Shown in pieces: positions 9,791 through 21,100 of a DNA stretch of 64,000 nucleotides. Source of the DNA: Chitinophagaceae bacterium. GTDB lineage: Bacteria > Bacteroidota > Bacteroidia > Chitinophagales > Chitinophagaceae. The notes under the pieces were generated by a model. That model was not told the DNA's origin. It saw only the letters and a list, made by a program, of their open reading frames with translations, and did not search any database. Location: the NCBI GenBank assembly GCA_016720825.1, contig JADKJV010000005.1, positions 124,001-188,000 on the forward strand, given 5' to 3'. Within the stretch, counting starts at the first letter, position 1. Each line of letters opens with the position of its first letter. Position numbers and translations under genes: made by a program.

Positions 9791-10423
9791 ATGAAAACCT
9801 CAGCTATCTGGGTATTAATTACCCTGCTCCTCAGCTCCTGTGGCCCCAGCACATATCTTACCAATACCTGGCATTCAGGCCAGCCCGCAACTCCACAAAA
9901 AAGGATAGTCGTACTCGCTCTGGTGGATAACACCAACCAGCCTTTGCGTGCCGGGATGGAACAGCAACTGGCCGCGGAGCTGAAAACCGCCGGTTTTGAC
10001 GCTGTATGTGCCTGTGATGAATACGATCCCCGGACTTTTGATAACCTGACTCCTGACCAGGCTGTTGCCAGACTGAAGAGTGCGGGTGCCGGGTCAGTGC
10101 TGACTGTGGTTATGCTGGGAAAGTCGCAAAGGCAGTTTTACATTGCCGGTGACCAGAAAAACCCGGAACATGATAACCGGTTTTTCGGGTATTATAAAAC
10201 GGTGGCTGAAAGAATATACTCACCGGGGTATTATGTAAATGACACCCGTTATTTCTGGGAAAGTAATTTTTACAATCTCGATTCGAATGCGCTGCTTTAT
10301 ACTGCCCGCAGCAAATCTGCAGACCCTGTTTCCATTGAGAAAATGGGAAATGAATACGGGAAAATGATCGTGAAGGACATGATCAAAAACCAGGTTTTGG
10401 GTCTTCCGGTTAAAGCTTTTTAA
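9791..10423 (+). CDS. Putative lipoprotein of unknown function
   Basis: This is a 210-residue protein with a lipoprotein signal (MKTSAIWVLITLLLSSC, lipidated Cys17, lipobox LSSC). The mature part starts with a hydrophobic strand, KRIVVLALVDN, then a predicted helix (MEQQLAAELKTAGFDA), a DEYDPR segment and a strand, GSVLTVVMLG. This layout resembles small alpha/beta domains of outer-membrane-associated lipoproteins (DUF4136-like or similar), but I do not recognise a definite family. It is convergent with the PorP/SprF gene (31 bp gap) and divergent from the first surface-protein gene. No link to secretion can be claimed from sequence alone. Confidence 0.85.
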   Translation: MKTSAIWVLITLLLSSCGPSTYLTNTWHSGQPATPQKRIVVLALVDNTNQPLRAGMEQQLAAELKTAGFDAVCACDEYDPRTFDNLTPDQAVARLKSAGAGSVLTVVMLGKSQRQFYIAGDQKNPEHDNRFFGYYKTVAERIYSPGYYVNDTRYFWESNFYNLDSNALLYTARSKSADPVSIEKMGNEYGKMIVKDMIKNQVLGLPVKAF

Positions 10424-10454
10424 TACAGATTCAACAGCCAGTCATTTTTCGTTA

Positions 10455-11543
10455 TTACCTCCAGGGAGATGGGATAATACCGCTTGAACGCTGCTTATTC
10501 CCCCTTAACACCAGGTTGAGTTCAAAAGTACGTGCTGTCCGTGGTGCTGTTTTCAGGCTTGAAATAGTTACATCATACGTTACGCCGACCTGGAAGTTAC
10601 CATATGTAAATCCGAGATAGGGAACAATGGCATTGCTTGACCAGTACCATAAACCGGCGTTCAGGATCACCTCTTTTTCCTGGGAAGGCATCAGGTAACC
10701 CAATGCGCCGCCGATGGAGAAATAACTGGCTCCGGATTGCCGCTGGTAAATACCGTTGGTGTTCAGGATCAGCTGGTCTGACAACCAGGCTTCAAAATTT
10801 GAATGGACTACGTAACGCGGCGCGAGAAACTGTTTTTCATCTTTCAGGAATGATTGACGTGGTTTATTAAAATGAAAAGCAGCCACACCAAGGTCGAAGT
10901 TCACAGATTCGGTAATATATGAATACATCAGTCCCGCACAGGTTGATACATAAGGTTTCATGTTTGACAAAGCTGCTTCGCCGGTAGGTAAAGCAGTATT
11001 AAATCCATTGCCGGTGAACTGTTCTTCAAAAGTGAGTTTATTGGGATCTACTCTTTTGTTTCCGTAGATGACACCCAAACCAATACCGAGTCTTTGTTCA
11101 GCCGCTGCATCCATTTTGATTTTACTGGAGTGCCTGATTCTTGCGCCACTCACATCATACCCGCCTCCGCTGGCCAGTTTAATATTACCTGAAACATTGA
11201 AAGATGCATAATTGCTTTTCAGGGCTCCGGCCATTGACTGGTCATACATCATCATACCACCGAGTGCAATCCGTGCGTTCTCGTCCACGTAATTATCGGC
11301 TGCGTCCTGGAAGATTTTATTCTCCACGGAAACCGTACCGGTTGTGTACGGATTTCCTGGTCCGATCCACTGGCTGCGGTAATTTGACACAATCCGCCAT
11401 TTGCCGGTTATATCACCGGTGAGTGCCGGATTTACAGTCAGCGGTGAAGCAAAAAACTGGGAAAAAGCAGGATCCTGCGCTTCCAGTTTTATGCTGCTCC
11501 AGCAGAGTGTAAGCATCATGCATAAAAAATTACGATACTTCAT
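10455..11543 (-). CDS. PorP/SprF family type IX secretion membrane protein
   Basis: This 362-residue protein has a signal peptide ending SSIKLEAQ and the family hallmark right after it: DPAFSQFFASPLTVNPALTG (xxSQFxxxxxxxNPAxxG). The rest consists of alternating amphipathic strands with aromatic ends, as expected for a PorP/SprF outer-membrane beta-barrel. Family knowledge: SprF-type proteins are paired with giant type B (CHU_C-tailed) substrates and are needed for their export or surface attachment, as with Flavobacterium johnsoniae SprB. Here the start lies 11 bp after the stop of a gene ending in exactly such a domain, so the two almost certainly form an operon. The length is typical of the family and the ORF is intact. 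Confidence 0.93.
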   Translation of the reverse strand: MKYRNFLCMMLTLCWSSIKLEAQDPAFSQFFASPLTVNPALTGDITGKWRIVSNYRSQWIGPGNPYTTGTVSVENKIFQDAADNYVDENARIALGGMMMYDQSMAGALKSNYASFNVSGNIKLASGGGYDVSGARIRHSSKIKMDAAAEQRLGIGLGVIYGNKRVDPNKLTFEEQFTGNGFNTALPTGEAALSNMKPYVSTCAGLMYSYITESVNFDLGVAAFHFNKPRQSFLKDEKQFLAPRYVVHSNFEAWLSDQLILNTNGIYQRQSGASYFSIGGALGYLMPSQEKEVILNAGLWYWSSNAIVPYLGFTYGNFQVGVTYDVTISSLKTAPRTARTFELNLVLRGNKQRSSGIIPSPWR

Positions 11544-11554
11544 TGTTCAATTTT

Positions 11555-14500
11555 TTATCTCATTAATAAAGAATTACCACTTCGTTTAATAACTGTTCCG
11601 GTCACCCCGACTCCTTCGGCCACCCATGTATAAGTATCCATCACCTGGGGTTGTCCTTTGAAAATTCCATCCCAGCCCTCTCCTGCTTTATTGGTTTCAT
11701 ATACCAGTTGTCCCCAGCGGTTATAAATCCTGAAGAATTTAAGTTCCCTGATATTTTCAAGCAACGGACGCAGTTTATCGTTATGACCATCATTGTTAGG
11801 TGTCCATGCTTTCGGCACAAAAATTTCCTCAACCGGTGCGGGTATTGGTTCAGGTATAATCCGCACCTGGAGTGTATCCACTGTCAGACAGCCTGCTGGT
11901 GACGCAATACTGATTGTGTATACAGTGGGCCTGTCATAATTAAATACCGGTGTGATGGATGAATAGCTGTTTAGTCCGACCGGTGGTGCCCATGTATATG
12001 TATAGCCGGGTCCCAGGTTCCTGGCCGATAATTGCAGGGGTTGGAATGCCCTGGTGGCCAACGGCGGATATCGTATACCGGGTGTTACAGGAACAACAGT
12101 TACAGCCAGTGCACTGAGCACTCCGGTGGCAGAACAATTTGCATCTGATACAGCTGTAATTCCATACAGTATATTGGCTGATGGTGTAAGGTTTAATATA
12201 TAAGGTGATGCATTAACCGGTGAAACGGTCTGGATGTTTGTACCGTCCGTCCAGCTAAAACTGAAAGGTGCTGTTCCTGTCAGGTTAACACTCAGCTGTA
12301 AATTATTCCCGGCGCAAACGGTTTGTGCTCCGGACAGGAATGCAGTTGGTGTAACATTGATTCTTGCATGCACTGAATCAATTTTGATACAGCCGTTTGC
12401 ATTGGTTGCTTTGATATAATACGTGCCACTCAGGTTTACAGCTGCAGGATTTGCCAGCGGTAAGGTGGCTGCCGGGTCAAGCCAGTATGTAAATACAAGG
12501 CCTGCCCCGCTGCCGGCAGTAACTGCGGGTGCAGTAAGGTTTACTGTGGAAGGAGTACATACAGCGGCCGGGTCTGTAATCACCAGTTGTGGTGCGGCGA
12601 ATAATGTAAGCTGGGTAACAATAGTGCTGTCGCATCCGGCTGTGTTCACCAGAATACTTGTATAGGTTCCGCTGGTATTTACTACAGTGCCATCGGGTAA
12701 TGTGAAAGAAGCGGCACAGGTGCTGATGGTTTGAGTACTTCCGCTGACGGGCCGTACATTAAGGTTCAGGGTGGCCGCAGAATCACAGCCTGCTGCATTT
12801 ACCAGGTGAACGACATAAAATCCGGTATTATTATAGTTATTACCGTTCCAGTTATACGGAAGCTGGTTGGCACAAATTGAAATATTTGTAATGCTGGTGC
12901 TGGTCTGGCTCACCGTGAGCACTAAAGTTGCGGTTGAGTCACAACCGTTGGAACCAACCAGGATGACTGAATAGGTTCCGGCTGTATTGTAAGTATTACC
13001 ATTCCAGGTATATGGCAGCAGGTTATTGCAAATGGTTACTGGTGTGCTGCTGTTCGTGAGCGGCTTAATCACCAGGTTTAAGGTGGCAGCAGTATCGCAT
13101 CCGCCGGGAACACCGGGTATTGTATCAAGATACGTTCCTGCAACGGAATACGGATTGCCGTTCCAGATGTATGGTAACTGGTTAGCACAAACTGATGCAT
13201 TGGTTACACTTGTGGGCAGCGGATTGATGACCAGGTTTAATGTGGCTGAGGTATCACATCCGCCAACGGGTCCGGGTATTGTATCAAGATAGGTGCCTGC
13301 AACAGAGTATGGATTACCGTTCCAGATATATGGTAACTGGTTAGCACAAACTGATGCATTGGTTACACTTGTGGGCAGCGGATTGATGACCAGGTTTAAG
13401 GTAGCTGCGGTATCGCATCCGCCAACGGGTCCGGGTATAGTGTCCAGATAGGTGCCTGCAACAGAATATGGATTGCCGTTCCAGATATATGGTAACTGGT
13501 TAGCACAAACTGATGCATTGGTTACACTTGTGGGCAGCGGATTGATGACCAGGTTTAAGGTAGCTGCGGTATCGCATCCGCCAACGGGTCCGGGTATAGT
13601 GTCCAGATAGGTGCCTGCAACAGAATATGGATTGCCGTTCCAGATATATGGCAACTGGTTAGCACAAACTGACGCATTGGTTACACTTGTGGGCAGCGGA
13701 TTGATGGTCAGGTTTAATACAGCTGCTGTATCACAACCGCCGGATGTATTAAATAAAGTGTCAGTATAAGTTCCGGCAATGTTGTAAATATTACCATGCC
13801 AGATATAAGGCAATTGATTGGCGCATACAACAGCGTTTGTCGTATCTGTGAGCAGACTGGTAACAACCAGGTTCAGGGTTGCGACAGTATCGCAGCCGCC
13901 CGTGATGCTCGGCAATGTATCAACATATGTTCCTCCTAATGAGTAAGGATTACCGTTCCATATATAAGGCAGCTGGTTTGCGCAAACCTGGGCGTTGGTT
14001 GTGCTGGTGAACAGCGGGTTGATTGTTAAATTCAGAACTGCAGCCGTATCACATCCTCCGGATGTATTTATTAATGTATCCAGATATGTACCAGCGATGC
14101 TATAAGGATTACCATGCCAGATATACGGCAACTGATTGGCACATACAACAGCATTTGTCGTATCCGCAATCAGGGCACTGATCACAAGGTTCAATGTAGC
14201 TGCAGTATCGCAGCCACCTGTCGTACTCAATAATGTGTCGACGTATGTACCGCCTGATGAGTAAGGGTTACCGTTCCATATATAAGGCAGCTGGTTCGTG
14301 CAAACCTGGGCGTTGGTAGTGCTGGTCAGCAGCGGATTGATCGTAAGATTCAGAACCGCAGCCGTATCGCAACCACCAGTTGTATTAATTAATGTATCCA
14401 GATATGTACCAGCGATGCTGTAAGGATTACCATGCCAGATATATGGCAACTGATTGGCACATACTGTAGTGTTGGTCATGTCAGTGACCAGGGCATTGAT

Positions 14501-15187
14501 CACAAGATTCAATGTAGCTATTGTATCGCAGCCACCTGTCGTATTCAATAATGTGTCGACGTATGTACCGCCTGATGAGTAAGGGTTACCGTTCCATATA
14601 TAAGGCAGCTGGTTCGTACAAACCTGGGCGTTGGTTGTGCTGGTCAGCAGCGGGTTGATTGTTAAGTTCAGAACAGCAGCAGTATCACAACCACCCGAAG
14701 TATTAACTAAGGTATCGGTATATGTACCAGCGAGGCTGTACGGGTTCCCGTGCCAGATGTAAGGCAGCTGATTGGCACATACTGAAGCATTCGTTGTATC
14801 CGTCAGCAGACTGGTAATAACCAGGTTCAGCGTTGCAACAGTATCGCAGCCACCAGTAGTGCTGAGCAATGTATCAACATAAGTTCCACCTAAAGAATAT
14901 GGATTGCCGTTCCATATATATGGCAGTTGGTTCGTGCAAACCTGGGCGTTGGTAGTGCTGGTCAGCAGCGGGTTGATTGTCAAATTCAGAACAGCAGCTG
15001 TATCACAACCACCCGAAGTATTAACTAAGGTATCGGTATATGTACCAGCGAGGCTGTACGGGTTACCGTGCCAGATGTATGGCAACTGATTGGCACATAC
15101 TACTGCATTTGTTGTATCAGTCAGCAGACTGGTAACAACCAGGTTCAGCGTTGCGACTGTATCACAGCCGCCAGTTGTACTGAGCAA
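11555..15187 (-). CDS. C-terminal ORF of the giant protein: last 53-residue repeats and type B sorting domain
   Basis: This 1,210-residue ORF contains about nine alternating N/H-type repeat units and four SVAGTYLDTIPG-type units. Two diverged units follow (NNLLPYTWNG, ANQLPYNWNG), then Ig-like domains (SFSWTDGTNI) and a linker. The last ~90 residues form the CHU_C/gliding-motility-associated domain, with EEIFVPKAWTPNNDGHND and YNRWGQLVYETN. It ends 11 bp before the PorP/SprF start. The apparent start is a frameshift point near 15190-15240, where a GGAATACC-like stretch is degraded. Confidence 0.85.
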   Translation of the reverse strand: MLSTTGGCDTVATLNLVVTSLLTDTTNAVVCANQLPYIWHGNPYSLAGTYTDTLVNTSGGCDTAAVLNLTINPLLTSTTNAQVCTNQLPYIWNGNPYSLGGTYVDTLLSTTGGCDTVATLNLVITSLLTDTTNASVCANQLPYIWHGNPYSLAGTYTDTLVNTSGGCDTAAVLNLTINPLLTSTTNAQVCTNQLPYIWNGNPYSSGGTYVDTLLNTTGGCDTIATLNLVINALVTDMTNTTVCANQLPYIWHGNPYSIAGTYLDTLINTTGGCDTAAVLNLTINPLLTSTTNAQVCTNQLPYIWNGNPYSSGGTYVDTLLSTTGGCDTAATLNLVISALIADTTNAVVCANQLPYIWHGNPYSIAGTYLDTLINTSGGCDTAAVLNLTINPLFTSTTNAQVCANQLPYIWNGNPYSLGGTYVDTLPSITGGCDTVATLNLVVTSLLTDTTNAVVCANQLPYIWHGNIYNIAGTYTDTLFNTSGGCDTAAVLNLTINPLPTSVTNASVCANQLPYIWNGNPYSVAGTYLDTIPGPVGGCDTAATLNLVINPLPTSVTNASVCANQLPYIWNGNPYSVAGTYLDTIPGPVGGCDTAATLNLVINPLPTSVTNASVCANQLPYIWNGNPYSVAGTYLDTIPGPVGGCDTSATLNLVINPLPTSVTNASVCANQLPYIWNGNPYSVAGTYLDTIPGVPGGCDTAATLNLVIKPLTNSSTPVTICNNLLPYTWNGNTYNTAGTYSVILVGSNGCDSTATLVLTVSQTSTSITNISICANQLPYNWNGNNYNNTGFYVVHLVNAAGCDSAATLNLNVRPVSGSTQTISTCAASFTLPDGTVVNTSGTYTSILVNTAGCDSTIVTQLTLFAAPQLVITDPAAVCTPSTVNLTAPAVTAGSGAGLVFTYWLDPAATLPLANPAAVNLSGTYYIKATNANGCIKIDSVHARINVTPTAFLSGAQTVCAGNNLQLSVNLTGTAPFSFSWTDGTNIQTVSPVNASPYILNLTPSANILYGITAVSDANCSATGVLSALAVTVVPVTPGIRYPPLATRAFQPLQLSARNLGPGYTYTWAPPVGLNSYSSITPVFNYDRPTVYTISIASPAGCLTVDTLQVRIIPEPIPAPVEEIFVPKAWTPNNDGHNDKLRPLLENIRELKFFRIYNRWGQLVYETNKAGEGWDGIFKGQPQVMDTYTWVAEGVGVTGTVIKRSGNSLLMR

Positions 15188-18100
15188 TGTATCAACATAG
15201 TTCCGCCTAATGAATATGGATTCCTTCCAGCGCTGATTTTACACTGGGCGTTGGTCGCTGGTCAGCAGCGGGTTAATCGTCAAATTAGCCGCAGCTGTAT
15301 CACAGCCGCCGGTGGTGCTGAGTAATGTATCTACGTATGTTCCGCCTAATGAATATGGATTACCATTCCATATATATGGCAGCTGATTTGTACAAACCTG
15401 GGCGTTGGTCGTGCTGTTTAACAGCGGGTTGATGGTTAAGTTCAGAACTGCAGCAGTATCACAACCGCCTGATGTATTAATTAAGGTATCGGTATAAGTG
15501 CCAGCGATGCTGTAAGGGTTGCCGTGCCAGATATAGGGAAGCTGGTTCGCGCATACTGTTGCATTCGTTGTATCAGTCAGCAGACTGGTAACAACCAGGT
15601 TCAGCGTTGCGACTGTATCGCAGCCACCTGTAGTGCTGAGCAATGTATCAACATAAGTTCCACCTAAAGAATATGGATTGCCGTTCCATATATATGGCAG
15701 TTGGTTCGTGCAAACCTGGGCGTTGGTCGTGCTGGTCAGCAGCGGGTTAATTGTTAAGTTCAGAACTGCAGCAGTATCACATCCGCCTGATGTGTTTATT
15801 AAAGTATCAGTATAAGTACCAGCAAGACTATAAGGGTTGCCATGCCAGATGTAGGGCAATTGGTTAGCGCAAACTGTGGCATTGGTTGTATCAGTCAGCA
15901 GACTGGTTACAACAGGCAGGTTGCACTGTATCGCAGCCGCCAGTGTCAGCAATGTATCAACGTAAGTTCCGCCTAAAGAATATGGATTGCCGTTCCATAT
16001 ATATGGCAGTTGGTTAGCACAAACTGGGCATTGGTAGTGCTTGTCAGCAGCGGATTAATTGAAAGATTCAGAACCGCAGCTGTATCACAACCACCTGATG
16101 TATTAATTAAGGTATCAGTATAAGTACCCGCAATACTGTACGGGTTACCATGCCAGATGTATGGCAACTGATTCGCACATACTACTGCATTTGTTGTATC
16201 AGTCAGCAGACTGGTAATAACCAGGTTCAGCGTTGCGACTGTATCGCAGCCACCTGTGGTGCTGAGCAATGTATCTACGTATGTTCCGCCTAATGAATAT
16301 GGATTACCGTTCCAGATATATGGCAGTTGGTTCGTACAAACCTGGGCATTGGTAGTGCTGGTCAGCAGCGGGTTGATTGTTAAGTTCAGAACCGCAGCTG
16401 TATCACAACCACCTGATGTGTTAATTAAGGTATCAGTATAAGTACCCGCAATACTGTACGGGTTACCATGCCAGATGTATGGCAACTGATTGGCACATAC
16501 AACAGCATTAGTTGTATCAGTCAGCAGACTGGTAACAACCAGGTTCAGCGTAGCAACAGTATCGCAGCCACCAGTAGTGCTAAGCAATGTATCAACATAT
16601 GTACCACCTAATGAATATGGATTGCCGTTCCAGATATAAGGCAACTGGTTCGTACAAACCTGGGCATTGGTTGTGCTTGTCAGCAGCGGGTTAATCGTCA
16701 AATTCAGAACCGCAGCTGTATCACAACCACCCGATGTATTAATTAAAGTATCTGTGTAAGTACCAGCAATGCTGTACGGGTTACCATGCCAGATGTAGGG
16801 CAATTGGTTTGCGCATACTGCAGCATTGGTTGTATCTGTCAGCAGACTGGTAACAACCAGGTTCAAGGTTGCAACTGTATCGCAACCGCCAGTAGTGCTA
16901 AGCAATGTATCAACATAAGTTCCACCTAATGAATAAGGATTGCCGTTCCAGATATAAGGCAACTGGTTCGTACAAACCTGGGCGTTGGTAGTGCTGGTCA
17001 GCAGCGGGTTAATTGTTAAGTTCAGAACTGCAGCAGTATCACAACCACCTGATGTATTAATTAAGGTATCCGTATAAGTGCCTGCGATACTATATGGGTT
17101 GCCATGCCAGATGTACGGAAGCTGGTTAGCGCAGACTGCAGCATTAGTTGTATCATTCAGCAGACTTGTAACAATCAGGTTCAGCGTTGCGACTGTATCA
17201 CATCCGCCAGTTGTACTCAGCAATGTATCAACATATGTTCCGCCTAAAGAATATGGATTGCCGTTCCAGATATAGGGCAACTGGTTCGTACAAACCTGGG
17301 CATTAGTCGTGCTGGTCAACAGCGGGTTGATTGTCAGGTTCAGAACCGCAGCTGTATCGCAACCACCCGATGTATTTATTAAGGTATCAGTATATGTACC
17401 AGCAATGCTGTACGGGTTACCGTGCCAGATGTATGGCAATTGATTGGCACATACTACTGCATTTGTTGTATCAGTCAGCAGACTGGTAATAACCAGGTTC
17501 AGTGTTGCAACAGTATCGCAGCCACCAGTAGTGCTGAGCAATGTATCAACATAAGTTCCGCCTAATGAGTAAGGATTGCCGTTCCAGATATAAGGCAACT
17601 GGTTCGTACAAACCTGGGCATTGGTTGTGCTTGTCAGCAGCGGGTTAATCGTCAAATTCAGAACCGCAGCTGTATCACAACCACCCGATGTATTAATTAA
17701 AGTATCGTTATAAGTACCGGCGATGCTGTATGGGTTACCATGCCAGAGATATGGCAACTGATTGGCGCAAACTACAGCATTGGTAGTATCTGCGATCAGG
17801 GCGCTGATCACAAGGTTCAGTGTTGCGACAGTATCACAACCGCCAGTCGTACTCAGTAATGTATCTACGTATGTACCGCCTAATGAGTATAGATTACCGT
17901 TCCAGATATAAGGCAACTGGTTCGTACAAACCTGGGCATTAGTCGTGCTGGTCAACAACGGGTTGATAGTCAGGTTCAGAACCGCAGCTGTATCGCATCC
18001 GCCCGATGTATTAATTAAGGTATCGCTATAAGTACCCGCAATGCTGTAAGGATTACCATGCCAGATGTAGGGCAATTGATTGGCGCAAACTGGCATTGGT

Positions 18101-21100
18101 AGTATCAGTCAGTCAGGCTGACAAGGTTCAGAGCAGCGACTGTATCACACCCGTGTGTTAAAAGGTATCGTATAAGTACCGCTGATGAATAAGGATTGCC
18201 ATACCGATATATGGCAATTGATTGGCACAAACAGCGTTGGTAGAACGTAGGGGAATGATAGTTCAGAACTGCAACAGTATCGCAACCACCCAGTGTACTC
18301 ATTAATGTATCGGCATGTACCCCCAATGAGTAAGGATTACCGTTCCAGATATAAGGCAACTGGTTGGCACAACCTGGCATTAGTTGTGCTAGTCAGCAGC
18401 GGTGATCGAAGTTCAGAACGCAGCGTATCGCAACCACCAAGTATTAGCAGTATCGTATGTACGCGGCGTGGTTCCGTGCCAGATGTATGGCAACTGATTG
18501 CCGGCATTGGTATTCAGCAACTGGCAACAACCAGGTTCAACGTTGCGACTGTATCACAGCCACCTGTGGTGCTGAGCAATGTATCAACATAAGTTCCGCC
18601 TAAAGAATATGGATTGCCGTTCCAGATATATGGCAGTTGGTTCGTGCAAACCTGGGCATTTGGTAGTGCTGGTCAGCAGCGGGTTGATTGTTAAGTTCAG
18701 AACCGCAGCAGTATCACATCCACCCGATGTATTAATTAAGGTATCAGTATAAGTACCCGCGATGCTGTAAGGATTACCGTGCCAGATATAAGGCAGCTGG
18801 TTAGCGCAGACTGCAGCATTCGTTGTATCAGTCAGCAGACTGGTAACAACCAGGTTCAGCGTTGCAACAGTATCGCAGCCACCAGGTCCTGAGCAATGTA
18901 TCAACATAAGTACCAGCCTGATGGTAAGGATTACCGTTCCAGATATAAGGCAACTGGTTCGTGCAAACCTGGGCGTTGGTCGTACTGGTCAGCAGCGGAT
19001 TAATTGTCAAATTCAGAACTGCAGCAGTATCACAACCACCCGATGTATTAATTAAGGTATCAGTATAAGTACCGGCGATGCTGTACGGGTTACCATGCCA
19101 GATGTATGGCAACTGATTGGCACATACTACTGCATTTGTTGTATCAGTCAGCAGACTGGCAACAACCAGGTTCAAGGTTGTGACTGTATCGCAACCGCCA
19201 GTTGTACTCAGCAATGTATCAACATAAGTTCCACCTAAAGAATATGGATTGCCGTTCCATATATATGGCAGTTGGTTCGTGCAAACCTGGGCGTTGGTAG
19301 TGCTGGTCAGCAGCGGGTTAATTGTTAAGTTCAGAACAGCAGCCGTATCACAACCACCTGATGTATTGATTAAGGTATCAGTATAAGTACCCGAATGCTG
19401 TACGGGTTACCGTGCCAGATGTAAGGCAACTGGTTCGCACATACTACTGCATTCGTTGTATCAGTCAGCAGACTGGTAACAACCAGGTTCAGGTTGCAAC
19501 AGTATCGCAACCGCCAGTTGTACTCGGCAATGTATCAACGTATGTTCCGCCTAATGAGTAAGGATTGCCGTTCCAGATATAAGGCAACTGGTTCGTACAA
19601 ACCTGGGCGTTGGTCGTGCTGGTCAGCAGCGGGTTAATTGTTAAGTTCAGAACCGCAGCAGTATCACAACCACCCGAAGTATTAACTAAGGTATCGGTAT
19701 ATGTACCAGCGAGGCTGTACGGGTTACCGTGCCAGATGTAAGGCAGCTGGTTCGCGCAGACAACAGCATTGGTTGTATCAGTCAGCAGACTGGTAACAAC
19801 CAGGTTCAACGTTGCGACTGTATCGCAGCCACCTGTGGTGCTGAGCAATGTATCTACGTATGTTCCGCCTAATGAATATGGATTGCCGTTCCATATATAT
19901 GGCAGCTGGTTCGTGCAACCTTGGGCATTGGTAGTGCTGGTCAGCAGCGGGTTAATGGTCAAGTTCAGAACCGCAGCTGTATCACAACCGCCTGATGTAT
20001 TAATTAAGGTATCAGTATAAGTACCAGCAATGCTGTAACGGGTTACCGTGCCAGATGTATGGCAGCTGGTTCGCGCATACCACAGCATTGGTTGTATCAG
20101 TCAGCAGACTGGTAATAACCAGGTTCAGCGTTGCAACTGTATCACAGCCGCCAGTCGTACTCAGCAATGTATCAACATAAGTTCCGCCTAATGAATATGG
20201 ATTACCGTTCCAGATATAAGGTAACTGATTCGTACATACCTGGGCATTGGTTAGTACTGGTCAGCAGCGGGTTTATTGTCAGGTTCAGAACCGCAGCTGT
20301 ATCACAACCACCCGATGTATTAATTAAGGTATCAGTATAAGTACCAGCAATGCTGTACGGGTTACCGTGCCAGATGTATGGCAATTGATTGGCGCATACT
20401 ACAGCATTTGTTGTATCAGTCAGCAGACTGGTAACAACCGGGTTCAAGGTTGCAACTGTATCGCAGCCGCCAGTCGTACTGAGCAACGTATCAACATATG
20501 TTCCGCCTAAAGAATAAGGATTACCGTTCCAGATATAAGGCAACTGGTTTCGTACAAACATAGGGCATTGGTAGTGCTGGTCAGCAGCGGGTTAATTGTT
20601 AAGTTCAGAACTGCAGCAGTATCACAACCACCTGATGTATTAATTAAGGTATCAGTATAGGTACCCGCAATACTGTACGGGTTACCGTGCCAGATGTAAG
20701 GCAGCTGGTTCGCGCAGACAACAGCATTGGTTGTATCAGTCAGCAGACTGGTAACAACCAGGTTCAAGGTTGTGACTGTATCGCAACCGCCAGTTGTACT
20801 CAGCAATGTATCAACATAAGTTCCACCTAAAGAATATGGATTGCCGTTCCATATATATGGCAGTTGGTTCGTGCAAACCTGGGCGTTGGTCGTGCTGGTC
20901 AGCAGCGGGTTGATGGTTAAGTTCAGAACTGCAGCAGTATCACAACCGCCCGATGTATTAATTAAGGTATCGGTATAAATACCAGCGATGCTGTAAGGGT
21001 TGCCGTGCCAGAGGTATGGCAACTGGTTAGCGCAAACTGCCGCATTGGTCGTATCAGTCAGCAGACTGGTAACAACCAGGTTCAGCGTTGCGACTGTATC